Positions 8,099 through 17,541 of a stretch of 64,000 bases of DNA are shown one piece after another; position 1 is the first letter of the stretch, and each line of letters begins with the position of its first letter. The notes under the pieces were generated by a model. That model was not told the DNA's origin and did no database searches. It was given only the letters and a program-made list of their open reading frames with translations. The stretch lies in contig NZ_CP117709.1 of the NCBI RefSeq assembly GCF_028622875.1, positions 434,001 through 498,000 of the forward strand. Direction: 5' to 3'. Source of the stretch: Streptomyces sp. MMBL 11-1 (GTDB lineage: Bacteria > Actinomycetota > Actinomycetes > Streptomycetales > Streptomycetaceae). The translations under genes and the position numbers were made by a program.

Positions 8099-9082
8099 TC
8101 ACCAGCGGTCGTGGACCTCCGCGCGGATCGACCGGTCGTACAGGTCCCGCACGGCGTCCAGCGTGGACTGCGGCAGCGGCGGCAGGGCGGCCGCCGCCGC
8201 GTTGGCGCGGGCCTGCTCCACCGAGCGCGCGCCGGGGATCACGCTGGTCACGCCCGGCTGCTGGATGATCCAGCGCAGCGCGGTCTGCGCGGGGGTGGCG
8301 CCCTGGGGAGCCAGCTCGGCGAACTCGGCGGCCGCGGCGACGCCGGTCGCGTAGTCGATGCCGGAGAACGTCTCGCCCTGGTCGAACGCCTCGCCGTGCC
8401 GGTTGTACGTGCGGTGGTCGTCGGGGCCGAAGACGGTGTCCTTGGTGTACCTGCCGGAGAGCAGGCCCGAGGCGAGCGGAACCCGGGCGATGATGCCGAC
8501 GCCCGCTGCTGCCGCCGCCGGGAGGACCTCGTCCAGCGGCTTGAGGCGGAACGGGTTGAGGATGATCTGCACGCTCGCGACGCCGGGGCGCGCGATGGCG
8601 GTCAGCGCCTCGGCGCAGGTCTCGACGCTCACCGCGTAGGCGGCGATCCGCTGCTCGGCGACCAGGGTGTCCAGGGCGTCGTAGACGGCGTCGGAAGAGT
8701 AGACGCCGGTGGGCGGGCAGTGCAGTTGTACGAGGTCGAGTGTGTCGGTGCCGAGGTTCGCGCGGGAACGGTCGTTCCAGGTACGGAAGTTGTCCAGGAC
8801 GTAGTTCTCCTCGACCTGGTCCGCGCGGCGGCCCATCTTGGTGGCGACGAGGACGTGGGCGTCGGGGCGGTTCTTCAGGTAGCGGCCGATGAGCTGTTCG
8901 CTGCGGCCGTCCCCGTACACGTCCGCGGTGTCGAAGAAGGTGACGCCGGATTCGACGGCCGCGTCGAGAATCCCGAACGCGTCGTCCTCCGCGATCTCGC
9001 CCCAGTCGCCCCCGAGCTGCCAGGTGCCCTGTCCGACGACCGAGACGTCACGGCCGGTCCTGCCGAGTGTGCGCTGTTCCAT
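8099..9082 (-). CDS. Aldo/keto reductase
   Basis: 327 residues from ATG 9082 (an in-frame GTG at 9091 is an alternative). The catalytic tetrad of the NADPH-dependent AKR barrel is visible: Asp51 and Tyr56 in FFDTADVYGDG, Lys82 in ATKMG, His121 in VQLHCPP. The C-terminal NADP-binding portion SVIPGARSVEQARANAAA is also typical. It reduces carbonyl compounds in the cytosol; the substrate is not deducible. It converges on the kinase gene, and the 52 bases between show no hairpin. Confidence 0.92.
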   Translation of the reverse strand: MEQRTLGRTGRDVSVVGQGTWQLGGDWGEIAEDDAFGILDAAVESGVTFFDTADVYGDGRSEQLIGRYLKNRPDAHVLVATKMGRRADQVEENYVLDNFRTWNDRSRANLGTDTLDLVQLHCPPTGVYSSDAVYDALDTLVAEQRIAAYAVSVETCAEALTAIARPGVASVQIILNPFRLKPLDEVLPAAAAAGVGIIARVPLASGLLSGRYTKDTVFGPDDHRTYNRHGEAFDQGETFSGIDYATGVAAAAEFAELAPQGATPAQTALRWIIQQPGVTSVIPGARSVEQARANAAAAALPPLPQSTLDAVRDLYDRSIRAEVHDRW

Positions 9083-9181
9083 GAGGATCACCCTATTCCG
9101 CTCCCGGGCCGGGGGTGGACGGCGGCAGGAGCACCTCTGCCACCGCCCACGTTTCGGGGCCGCCCCGGGGTGGGCCGGTGG

Positions 9182-10090
9182 TCAGTCGCCGGTCGTCACG
9201 CGGACGTAGTCGATGACCATCTGCTGCGGGAACCGCGTGCTGCCGTCGGGGTCGCCGGGCCAGTAGCCGCCGACCGCGAGGTTCAGGATGAGGAAGAAGG
9301 GCTTGTTGAACACCCACTGGTTGCCGCCCAGATCGGCCGGGGTGCGCCGCTGGAAGACCTGGCCGTCGACGGACCAGGTGATGGAGTCGGGCGCCCAGTC
9401 GACGGCGAAGGTGTGGAAGTCGTCGGCGAACGCCTGCCCGTCGGGCAGCGTGTACGCGGCGCCGATGCCACCCGAGCCGGAGTAGCCGGGACCGTGCAGG
9501 GTGCCGTGAACGGTGCCCGGTTCGAAGCCGACGTTCTCCATCACGTCGATCTCACCGCTGTTCGGCCAGCCGACGTTGCCGATGTCGTCGCCCAGCATCC
9601 AGAACGCGGGCCAGATGCCCTGGCCGCGCGGGATCTTGATACGCGCCTCGACGTGACCGTAGGCGGCGGCGAACTTGCCGGAGGTGTTGAGCCGGGACGA
9701 GGTGTACTCACAGGTCCCGTACCAGCACTGGTAGTTGCCCGGGTTCTCCTTCCGGGCGGTGATCACGAGGTTGCCCTGGCCGTCGAGCGCGGCGTTGTCG
9801 TTGCCCGGCGTGTAGAACTGCCGCTCGTGGTTGTTGACGTTGTCGCCGGTCTCGATCTGCCACTTGCCGCCGTCCACGGCGGCGCCGGCCGGTCCGTCGA
9901 ACTGGTCCTCGAAGGCGACGGCCCGCGCCCCGGGCCCGGGAGCCGGGGAGCCGGCGGCGGGCGCGGCGGACGCTCCCCCGGGGAGCGCGGTCAGGATGGC
10001 GGAACAGCAGAGCAGCGAGGCCGCGTGGAGAGCGACGCGGCGGCGCCGGGAGACGCTGCGCGCGGTGGAGTGCGGGGGGTGCACGGTCAT
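9182..10090 (-). CDS. Secreted glycoside hydrolase family 16 (laminarinase-like endo-beta-glucanase)
   Basis: 302 residues from ATG 10090. An export signal (SRRRRVALHAAS, hydrophobic core, ASAAPA cleavage region near 43) precedes a GH16 jelly-roll domain. The catalytic motif EIDVME is complete: Glu180 nucleophile, Asp182, Glu185 acid/base. The flanking stretch IWPAFWMLGDDI is typical of bacterial beta-1,3- or 1,3-1,4-glucanases. No carbohydrate-binding module is attached. The enzyme probably degrades beta-glucan outside the cell. A strong promoter with an operator-like element in its spacer lies upstream, suggesting sugar-responsive repression. Confidence 0.92.
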   Translation of the reverse strand: MTVHPPHSTARSVSRRRRVALHAASLLCCSAILTALPGGASAAPAAGSPAPGPGARAVAFEDQFDGPAGAAVDGGKWQIETGDNVNNHERQFYTPGNDNAALDGQGNLVITARKENPGNYQCWYGTCEYTSSRLNTSGKFAAAYGHVEARIKIPRGQGIWPAFWMLGDDIGNVGWPNSGEIDVMENVGFEPGTVHGTLHGPGYSGSGGIGAAYTLPDGQAFADDFHTFAVDWAPDSITWSVDGQVFQRRTPADLGGNQWVFNKPFFLILNLAVGGYWPGDPDGSTRFPQQMVIDYVRVTTGD

Positions 10091-10184
10091 CACATCACTT
10101 CGCGTGGGGGGCATGCGCATGACAGATCAACACCGAGAGGTGAACGGTTGGGGCGATCACCTCTGGCGCATATTTCACTACTTG

Positions 10185-10213
10185 ATTTAAGGGAGCGCCC
10201 CAGGAGCCGTCAA
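10185..10213 (-). promoter_or_regulatory. Promoter of the GH16 gene with LacI-type operator in the spacer
   Basis: On the minus strand TTGACG (10213-10208), 17-base spacer, TTAAAT (10190-10185): close to the vegetative consensus. The spacer contains GGGGCGCTCCC, close to the CebR-type operator TGGGAGCGCTCCCA (10 of 14 matches). A LacI-family repressor bound there would block the promoter. No LacI gene is in this window. Confidence 0.6.
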
Positions 10214-10361
10214 TAACCTGGTCCGGACCGGAGAGGGACCGGCACGCCCCAGAGGCATATGCGCCTGAAGGCGGTGGGCTCACCGTGCGATCCGTCCCGG
10301 GCAGCCGCAGAGTGGAGACACGGACCGGCGGGACGGGCCGGGGCCACGAAGGGAGCACGAC

Positions 10362-10925
10362 GTGGAGAACAACGGCACACCGCGGCCCCACTTCGTCGTG
10401 CAGATCCATGACGCGCGGCGCCTGCACTTCGATTTCCGGCTGGAGGTCGACGGCGTACTGAAGTCCTGGGCGGTGCCGCGCGGGCCCTCCGAGAACCCCA
10501 GCGACCGCCGGCTCGCCGTGCCGACGGAGGATCACGCCCTGGAGTACCGCGAGTTCGAGGGAGTCATCCCCCGGGGCGAGTCCGGCAGCGGCACGGTCAT
10601 CGTCTGGGACCAGGGCACCTACCGGCCGCTCGGGCACGACGGACAGGGCGGGTCCCTCCCGTTCTCCGAGTCCCTGGCGCTCGGCCACGCGACGTTCTGG
10701 CTGTACGGGTCGAAGCTGCACGGCGAGTTCGCGCTGACCCGCGTCCAGAAGGGCGACGAGCCGGACAGCGGCGGCCACGAGGCGTGGCTGCTGATCAAGG
10801 CCAACGACCGCCTCGCCGTGCGCGGCAGGCCCGGCTCCCCGGACCCGTACCACGCCCGGTCCGCCCGTACGGGACGGACGCTGCACCAGGTCGCGGCAGC
10901 GGCGTCCCGGGGTGCCGGGGACTGA
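10362..10925 (+). CDS. LigD-type 3'-phosphoesterase domain protein
   Basis: 187 residues from GTG 10362, preceded by GAAGGGAG. It is a stand-alone version of the phosphoesterase domain of bacterial ligase D: HFVVQIHDARRLHFDFRLE, then LKSWAVPRGPS and VPTEDHALEYREFEGVIP, with conserved His, Asp and Arg metal/phosphate ligands. In LigD the domain trims 3' ends during non-homologous end joining. Here no ligase or polymerase domain is attached, so it may work in trans with Ku/LigD encoded elsewhere. It converges on the HEAT-repeat gene. Confidence 0.88.
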   Translation: MENNGTPRPHFVVQIHDARRLHFDFRLEVDGVLKSWAVPRGPSENPSDRRLAVPTEDHALEYREFEGVIPRGESGSGTVIVWDQGTYRPLGHDGQGGSLPFSESLALGHATFWLYGSKLHGEFALTRVQKGDEPDSGGHEAWLLIKANDRLAVRGRPGSPDPYHARSARTGRTLHQVAAAASRGAGD

Positions 10926-10958
10926 CCGCACACCCTCGGGCGGTGCGCGCGTGCCCCG

Positions 10959-13900
10959 TCAGCTCCCCGCACCGGAGATCTCGGCGAGCACGTCCGTGTA
11001 GAGCGGCCGCCGGTCGGGCCGGGCGTGGGCCGCGGCCCGGCGCAGGACCGGGACCGCCGCGCCGCCGAAGCCGGCGAGCGCGTCCCGGGCGGCTTTGCGG
11101 ACCACCGGCTTCGCGTGGTCGAGGAGCCGGACGAGGCCGGGCAGCGCGGGCTCCCAGGCGGCGCGGCCGAGCGTCCGCGCCGCCATGCGCACCACGTCCG
11201 GCAGCGGATCGGACAGCAGGAGCGCGGTGAGCCGGGCATGGGTGCCCCGGTCGAACAGGGCGCGCGACGTCCGGTGTGCGTGCAGGCGTACCCCGGCGCG
11301 CGGGTGACGCAGCAGCTCCTCGACCAGCGCGCGCAGTTCCGGAGGCGGTCCAGCTCCGGGCGCGGGAGCGTACTCCTCGACGAGGCGGGTGAGGACCTGG
11401 CGGGTCTGCTCGGGTGTTCCCGCACGGGCGAGGCCGAGCAGCTCCGGCAGCGACGGACGGTCCGCCGGGGCGTCCGCCGGATCGCGGAACGGGGTGCGCA
11501 GGGCGGCGAGCGCGGCAGCGTCCTCGTGTTCCGCCCCGGTCGCGCGCAGGGGGCCGTCGACGAGGACGAGCGCGTCGGCCAGGGCGTCGCGGCCTTCGGT
11601 ACGCAGCCGGCGCTCGACCCTGGTCAGCGCGGGGGTCCGGAGCAGCCGCACACCGGTCAGCAGGTCGAGGAGCCCGAGGCCGCCCGCCTCCACGCGCGGC
11701 ACGAGAACGGGGGCGAGGACATCGGCGGGCACGCCGCGCAGCGTGGCGCGGGCCGCCTCGTGCACGGCGGGCGAGCCGTGTTCCCACCATCCGACGATCA
11801 GCGGGAGGAGCGGCGGCAGGTCGTCCTCGGGCAGCCGCGCCGCCCAGCGCAGCGCCCTCTCGGGCAGCACCCCGCGGGAGGCCAGTTCCACGAGGGCGGG
11901 GTGTCGGCCGTCGCCCTCTTCGGGGTGGGCGCCCGGATGGGCCCCGGCGGGGCCCTCCGGGTGTGCGAGGAGATCCAGGGTGGCGGTGGCGGGGAGGACG
12001 TCGGTCCGGCCGCGCAGATACGCCCGCAGCACGGCGCTCGACACCCCAGGCTCGGGCCAGTCGAGCAGGGCCCGCGCGGCGGCGGTCCGGCGTTCCGGCC
12101 GCTCCGCGTCCAGCATGGCCAGCAGCCGGGACCGCTGGGCGGCCGACCGGGGCTGGTCGAGATCGTCCGCCCGCACCGGGCGCGACGAGGCGGGGGAGGC
12201 CGTGCCCGCCGCCCTGGTCTCGGCGATGATCCACTCGGGTGCGTCGATCGGCTGGAGCTCGGTCATCCAGTCGACGAGTCGCCCGCGCACGTCGGGCGCG
12301 GCCTTCGGGTACGCCTCGACGAGCGCGGAGAGCAGTTCCCGGGACGTGGGTGCGGTGGGGGTACGCCCGGCACCGTCCGTGACGGAGGCACGCCCGGGTC
12401 CGGCCCCGGCGGCGACATCACGTGCCCGGAACTCCGCCAGCGCCTCGGGGGCCCGTACCGACTCGGTCAACTCGGCACGCCAGGCGGCTGGTTCATCGAC
12501 GATCGCTTGCTCCCCCGGTACGCCGAACGCCTCCCGGAGCACGGCGGGCGCGGCGTTCCAGGGGTCCACGCCGAGGTGGGCGGCGTCCAGGGCCCGGTCG
12601 AGATCGGCGCGGACGAGCACCGCGCCCAGCTGACGGAGCAGCGTGAGGCCGCACACGGCCGTCCCGGGCCGCGGCGATCCGGCCGGGCCGACGGGAGGCA
12701 GGGCGCGCAGCCCTTCGACGACGCCGAAACGCTGGACGGCGGACAGGTGCGGCGCGAGGGCGTGCAGGACCTCGATCAGGTCCCCGGCCGCCGGCCCCGC
12801 GGCGGTGGCCCGGGGAGACCCGTCCGCCGCTCCCCCGCCCATGGCGGCGTCGAACGCGTCGGTCACCGTACCGGCGTGCCGGGCGAGAACCGCCACCTCA
12901 TCGGCGGACCACGGCCCCGGGCACAGGCGCAGGGCGCACCGCAGGACGCGGCTGCGGAGCCCGGTCTCGACGGTGCTGCCGGCCAGGCCGAGCCAGTCAC
13001 CCAACAGCGCGCGGGCCGCCGGGCGTTCGTGGGCGGCAACGGCGTCCGGGAGGGCGGACCGCCGGGCGATGCGCAGAGCGAGCGCCGGGTCCCAGCCGGA
13101 GCGCAGCAGAGCCGTCACCTCGGGGTCGGACCTGTCCGGGGGCCCGCCCGGGGCGGCGGGCGGCGTGGGCACACCGTGCCGGGCCAGGGGTTCCGCCAGG
13201 TCCTCCACGGAACCGGCGGCGAGCCGCACACCGCCGTCGGCGACGAGCGCCAGCAGGGCGGGGACGACCGGCGATCCCCCCGCGTCGAGGGCGAGCACGG
13301 CGCGGGCGGTCACCTCCTGGTCGAGGGCGCGGAGCAGGAGGCGGCGGGTGCGCTCGCCGCGAGCCGCTTCGGCGGCGGCGAGGAGGGTCGCGGCACGGGC
13401 GCGGCCCACGACGGCGCGCAGCGCCCGGGTCAGCGCGGACCGCAGCCCCGGGTTGTCGTCGCGGCCGAGCGCCCGCAGGAGATGCGGGACGGCGGACGGC
13501 GCGCCCGCTTCGATGAGGGTGGCCGCCGCGGTCTTCCTGATGTTCATGTTCGGGTGGTGGAGACAGCGGGCGATCTCCTCGGCCGCCCAGCGGGCCCGTG
13601 CCGCGCCCAGCGCCGACAGGGCCGCGCGCACGGTCCGGATGTCCGCGTCGCGGGTGAGCGGGACGAGGGTCGCGGACAGGGCCCGCGCGTCCTCGCCCGA
13701 GGCGTCGTGGGCCAGCAGGGCGATGACGTGCTTGCGCACGTGCGGGTCGCGGTCGCGCAGCAGGCGGTGGACCCGGGCGCGGGTGGACGGGGTCGCCGGG
13801 ACCTGGAGCAACGCCTTGAGGAGCACCGCCCGTTCGCCGCCGGTGAGCCCGGGGCGCTCCAGCAGGCCGAGTACCGTCGCGGTGAGGAACGCGTGGCCCG

Positions 13901-15863
13901 CTCCGGTGTCGTCCGGTGCGTCGAGCAGACAGACCGGCCTGATCCGCCGCCGCCTCCACAACCGGCTCCCGTGGGCGCGCATCGCGTCCAACACCTCGGG
14001 CGGCAGCTCCGGTTCGCCGTCCGGGCGGGCCGGTCCCACAGGTGTGGAGCCGGGGCCCGGGGCGTCCGTACCCGGCCCGAGCCGGCCTGCGGCGAGGTCG
14101 CGCACGATACGCAGGAGCAGGTCGGCCAGGGGGACGCCCCCCGAGGAGACGGTTCCCGCGCCGGCGTACGCCGCGATCCGGCAGAAAGCCGCCACGGGGG
14201 CGTCCACGTCCACACGGGCGCGCAGAACGGCCAGTTCCCGCTCGTCGGGGGCTCCGAGATCGGCCTCGATGCCACGCGGGAGGTCCTGGGGGGCGAGGCG
14301 GGCGAGGAGGTCCTGCCGCTGCCCGGGTTCGCGGGTGAGGTGCCACAGGAGCGCGAGCGCCCGGTCGCGTACGGGGCGCAGTTCGCGGGCGACCGGGAGG
14401 CGTGGCGGGCCGTCCGTGGCCGTGGGCGGTCCGTCCGCCGGGCCGCCGACGCCGAACGCGCGGGCCAGCGCCGAGCGCGTACGGTCCCCGCCGATGGCTT
14501 CCAGGGCGTCCAGGGCGGCCGACGGGGCCCCGGGAAGCAGGGCCAGCACCGCTTCCTCGGCGGACGGCGGTCGCAGGACGCGGATCGCGGCGAGGAACGG
14601 GCGCAGGGCGCGGACGGCCGGAAGGAGTCGGGTGACGGCCTCGCCGATGGGAACGTCCGCGGCCCCCTGCCGCCACAGGGCGATGAGCAGTTCCAGGCGG
14701 CGTGGCCAGTCGGGGGCGGTGGGCGGGGCGTCGGTGAGGGCGTCGAACAGCGGGCGACGGGAGGTGTAGAGGACCGTGGCGAGGTCCTCCGCCGGAAGCG
14801 TGTGGTCGGCCAGGGCCAGGGAGAGGAGCGGGCCGACGTCCGGGTCCGCCGGGAAATGGCCGCGCCGGTGCAGTGCGCGCAGACAGGTCAGCACAGGTCC
14901 GGCCAGCAGGAGGGGATCCGTGGCGGCCAGGGCCACCAGGCGGCCGATGTCGGCGCGTTCCGCCCGTTCGCCCAGGAGTTCCACGGCCTGACCGCGCAGG
15001 GCCGGAGCCTCGGCCGGATTCTCCGCCGTGCCCCACAGCACCGTGGAGTGACCGTGCCGGGCCGCGGCGCGGAGGGAGGCGGCCGCGAGCGCGGCCGACG
15101 CCCCGTCGCGGTCGGCGGACCGTCCGGCCAGGGCCCTCGCCGGACGGGTCAGCGGTCGTGCGTCCACGGGGGTGACCGCCGCCCAGGGCTCGGCGAGTTC
15201 GCGCAGCGCGTCGGTCACGACGCCGGGGTCGGGCGAGTCAAGCAGCCGCACCAGATGGCCGCGTACGAACGCCGGTGCGAGCAGTCCGGCGTGCAGCCCG
15301 TCGCGGGCCAGCCGCAGCGCCTCGGTCCCCAGGACCGGGTCCCCGGTGTCGACGAGTTCGGCCACGAGCCGGTCGGGGCGGTACGCCCCGGCGGCGTCTA
15401 TCTCGCACACGGCCCGGTAGAGGAGCTCGCCCGCCGGTTCCGTACGGAGGACCGCCGGGTCGCCGAGGAGTTCCGCCCGCAGCCACGCGATCCGTACCCG
15501 GGCGGGCAGCGCGGCCGCACGCCAGTCGGGCAGCGGGTGCCGCGGCTTCCGCGCCCGGAGCCGGGCGTGGAGGCCCGCGAGCAGGAGGGACTCCTCGGGC
15601 GAAGCCCCGGGGGTGTCGGGCAACAGGCGGGCCACCGGGGCGTGATGACCTGCCCCGCTCGCTCCCTCTCCACCGGTGTCCGCAGTGTCCGCGCGTTCGG
15701 CGAGGAGGGTGAGGCCGAGGTGCCGGATCCGGGGCGCGGGGTGCCGGACCATCCGGCCGAGCGGTTCCGGCGGACAGGTACGGGCATCGAGGCACCGGGC
15801 GAGGAGCGCGGCGTCGGCACGGTCGAGGGCGTCGGCGATCGTTTCGTCCGGCGGGGTGGTCAC
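10959..15863 (-). CDS. Giant HEAT-repeat protein, unknown function
   Basis: 1634 residues from GTG 15863. Almost the whole length consists of paired helices with HEAT/armadillo-like repeats, for example HHPNMNIRKTAAATLIEAGA and the C-terminal block HAKPVVRKAARDALAGFGG. There is no signal peptide, membrane segment or recognisable catalytic motif, so it is probably a large cytoplasmic solenoid scaffold. The start lacks a Shine-Dalgarno sequence but has a TANNNT box seven bases upstream, suggesting a leaderless mRNA. It is divergent from an FAD oxidoreductase. An equally long antisense frame is a G+C-bias shadow. Partners are not indicated by the context. Confidence 0.85.
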   Translation of the reverse strand: MTTPPDETIADALDRADAALLARCLDARTCPPEPLGRMVRHPAPRIRHLGLTLLAERADTADTGGEGASGAGHHAPVARLLPDTPGASPEESLLLAGLHARLRARKPRHPLPDWRAAALPARVRIAWLRAELLGDPAVLRTEPAGELLYRAVCEIDAAGAYRPDRLVAELVDTGDPVLGTEALRLARDGLHAGLLAPAFVRGHLVRLLDSPDPGVVTDALRELAEPWAAVTPVDARPLTRPARALAGRSADRDGASAALAAASLRAAARHGHSTVLWGTAENPAEAPALRGQAVELLGERAERADIGRLVALAATDPLLLAGPVLTCLRALHRRGHFPADPDVGPLLSLALADHTLPAEDLATVLYTSRRPLFDALTDAPPTAPDWPRRLELLIALWRQGAADVPIGEAVTRLLPAVRALRPFLAAIRVLRPPSAEEAVLALLPGAPSAALDALEAIGGDRTRSALARAFGVGGPADGPPTATDGPPRLPVARELRPVRDRALALLWHLTREPGQRQDLLARLAPQDLPRGIEADLGAPDERELAVLRARVDVDAPVAAFCRIAAYAGAGTVSSGGVPLADLLLRIVRDLAAGRLGPGTDAPGPGSTPVGPARPDGEPELPPEVLDAMRAHGSRLWRRRRIRPVCLLDAPDDTGAGHAFLTATVLGLLERPGLTGGERAVLLKALLQVPATPSTRARVHRLLRDRDPHVRKHVIALLAHDASGEDARALSATLVPLTRDADIRTVRAALSALGAARARWAAEEIARCLHHPNMNIRKTAAATLIEAGAPSAVPHLLRALGRDDNPGLRSALTRALRAVVGRARAATLLAAAEAARGERTRRLLLRALDQEVTARAVLALDAGGSPVVPALLALVADGGVRLAAGSVEDLAEPLARHGVPTPPAAPGGPPDRSDPEVTALLRSGWDPALALRIARRSALPDAVAAHERPAARALLGDWLGLAGSTVETGLRSRVLRCALRLCPGPWSADEVAVLARHAGTVTDAFDAAMGGGAADGSPRATAAGPAAGDLIEVLHALAPHLSAVQRFGVVEGLRALPPVGPAGSPRPGTAVCGLTLLRQLGAVLVRADLDRALDAAHLGVDPWNAAPAVLREAFGVPGEQAIVDEPAAWRAELTESVRAPEALAEFRARDVAAGAGPGRASVTDGAGRTPTAPTSRELLSALVEAYPKAAPDVRGRLVDWMTELQPIDAPEWIIAETRAAGTASPASSRPVRADDLDQPRSAAQRSRLLAMLDAERPERRTAAARALLDWPEPGVSSAVLRAYLRGRTDVLPATATLDLLAHPEGPAGAHPGAHPEEGDGRHPALVELASRGVLPERALRWAARLPEDDLPPLLPLIVGWWEHGSPAVHEAARATLRGVPADVLAPVLVPRVEAGGLGLLDLLTGVRLLRTPALTRVERRLRTEGRDALADALVLVDGPLRATGAEHEDAAALAALRTPFRDPADAPADRPSLPELLGLARAGTPEQTRQVLTRLVEEYAPAPGAGPPPELRALVEELLRHPRAGVRLHAHRTSRALFDRGTHARLTALLLSDPLPDVVRMAARTLGRAAWEPALPGLVRLLDHAKPVVRKAARDALAGFGGAAVPVLRRAAAHARPDRRPLYTDVLAEISGAGS

Positions 15864-15869
15864 CGACGG

Positions 15870-15875
15870 AGCGTA
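15870..15875 (-). promoter_or_regulatory. Putative -10 box for a leaderless HEAT-repeat mRNA
   Basis: TACGCT on the minus strand followed by six bases and the GTG start, the usual geometry of actinobacterial leaderless transcripts. No good -35 was found. Confidence 0.4.
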
Positions 15876-16000
15876 GACGGCGGGGTCGCTCGGCCGCCCG
15901 CGGTTTTCGACGCCTGGTACCGCCCCGTCCCGTCCTGATCGATGATGTTGCCCTGGGCCGCCGCCCCGGCAGGAGCAACGGCCGCTGGGACGAAGGGGTT

Positions 16001-17413
16001 GTGATGCGGGAACTGCCACCGGACCCGACGACGACGGACGCACAGGAGGCTCCCCCTGCGGGAGCCCCGCGGGAAACGTCCCGCACGGAGAACACGCGGG
16101 AGGTGTCCCCTACGGGAGAGGACGCCCAGGTGATCGTGGTGGGGGCGGGTCCGGCCGGCTCCTCGGCCGCGTACCACCTGGCGCGGGCCGGAGTGGACGT
16201 GATCCTGCTGGAGAAGGCCCGCTTCCCCCGGGAGAAGGTGTGCGGCGACGGCCTCACCCCGCGCGCGGTGCACCAGCTCATCCGGATGGGCGTCGACATC
16301 ACCGCGCCGGGCTGGACCCGTTCGCGCGGTATGCGCTGGGTGGCCGGTGAGCACCGCGTGCATATCGACTGGCCCGCGCTGGGCCGCTACCCGGACTTCG
16401 GGCTCTCCCGCAGCCGGCACGACTTCGACGACATCCTGGCCCGGCACGCCGTGGCGGCCGGGGCCCGGCTGTACAGCGGCTGGAAGGCTGAGCGCCCGCT
16501 GACGGACCGGGCGGGCCGGGTCACGGGGGTCGCCGCGTCCTCGGACTCCCCGGACGTCCCGGAGCCGGTCGACTTCCGCGCGCCGGTCGTCATCGCCGCC
16601 GACGGGGCGTCGGCCCGCCTCGCCCTGGCGCTGGGGCTCGACCGGGACCCCCGGCGGCAGATCGCGACGGCCGCCCGGCGCTACTACCGCAGCCCCGAAC
16701 GCTCCCGGGAGGAGTACCTGGAGCTGTGGGCCGACCTCCGCTACCCGGACGGGGGCCCGTACCTTCCCGGCTACGGCTGGATCTTCCCGATGGGCGACGG
16801 CCGGGTCAACGTCGGGCTCGGGGCGCTTCCCCACCGGCGGCACGGCAAGGCGGACCTGCGCGCCACCCTGGACCAGTGGCTGGCCCGGACCCCGGAGGGC
16901 TGGGGTCTGCGCGAGGAGAACGCGGAGGGTCCGGTCCGCAGCGCCGCCCTGCCACTGGGTTTCAACCGCCATCCGCTGTACGCACGCGGGCTGCTGCTGG
17001 TCGGCGACTCCGGCGGGATGGTCAGCCCCTGGAACGGCGAGGGCATCGCCCAGGCGATGGAGGCGGGCGAGGTCGCCGCCGGGGCCGCGGCCCTCGCCCT
17101 GGCCCACGCGAAGGGGCCGCGGCGCGAACAGGTGCTGCGCGGCTACCCGGTGGAGATGAACCGCCGCTGGGGCCGCTACTACCGCCTCGGGAACACCGCC
17201 GCCGACCTGATCTTCAGCCGCTCGGGCTTCCAGCCGGTCCTCAACCGGCACGTCATGGGATCGCCGTTCCTCCTCAACACGCTGGCCCGGCTGCTCACCG
17301 ACCTGACGGACAAGCCCTCGCGCGATGTGATCGACCACGTCCTCAACACGGCGTTCCGCCTCGTCCCCGCCCCGAAGCCGGGGCCCGCGCGGCGAGGGGC
17401 CCGGAAGCGCTGA
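16001..17413 (+). CDS. Geranylgeranyl reductase family FAD-dependent oxidoreductase
   Basis: 470 residues. After a 40-residue Pro/Thr-rich tail, a dinucleotide-binding fold (VVGAGPAGSSAAYHLARAG, about 46-66) is followed by the family motif KVCGDGLTPRA and the second FAD motif VGDSGGMVSPWNGEGIAQAM. Relatives reduce isoprenoid double bonds, for instance in menaquinone side chains, acting at the membrane surface; the substrate here is inferred only from the family. GTG 16001 and ATG 16004 are adjacent possible starts behind GAAGGGG. Monocistronic, divergent from the HEAT gene. Confidence 0.88.
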   Translation: MMRELPPDPTTTDAQEAPPAGAPRETSRTENTREVSPTGEDAQVIVVGAGPAGSSAAYHLARAGVDVILLEKARFPREKVCGDGLTPRAVHQLIRMGVDITAPGWTRSRGMRWVAGEHRVHIDWPALGRYPDFGLSRSRHDFDDILARHAVAAGARLYSGWKAERPLTDRAGRVTGVAASSDSPDVPEPVDFRAPVVIAADGASARLALALGLDRDPRRQIATAARRYYRSPERSREEYLELWADLRYPDGGPYLPGYGWIFPMGDGRVNVGLGALPHRRHGKADLRATLDQWLARTPEGWGLREENAEGPVRSAALPLGFNRHPLYARGLLLVGDSGGMVSPWNGEGIAQAMEAGEVAAGAAALALAHAKGPRREQVLRGYPVEMNRRWGRYYRLGNTAADLIFSRSGFQPVLNRHVMGSPFLLNTLARLLTDLTDKPSRDVIDHVLNTAFRLVPAPKPGPARRGARKR

Positions 17414-17434
17414 CGGGCCTGCGGCGGGGACCCG

Positions 17435-17541
17435 CGACGGGGGCCGGGGTCCGGGCCGGCTCAGGTGTCCCAGCCGCGCGTGCCCGTGGCCAGGGCCTCC
17501 AGGCCCTCGACGGGGGCCGGGCGTCCGGGCCGGCTCAGGTG
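17435..17541. repeat. Pair of imperfect 33-bp direct repeats
   Basis: 17435-17467 and 17508-17541 are the same except for a one-base indel; both contain TCCGGGCCGGCTCAGGTG. The second copy includes the stop region of the uracil-DNA glycosylase gene. The 40 bases between would encode, on the minus strand, a GLEALATGTRGWDT-like tail ending in the other TGA. This looks like duplicated or recombined 3' gene ends. Confidence 0.6.

Noticed and set aside
11025..15938. Open frame of 1637 codons on the plus strand
   Set aside because: It is exactly antisense to the HEAT-repeat gene; composition is Gly/Arg/Gln-rich with no domains, as expected from G+C bias. Similar shadows at 37379-41143, 28410-31040 and 17631-19589 were dropped for the same reason.
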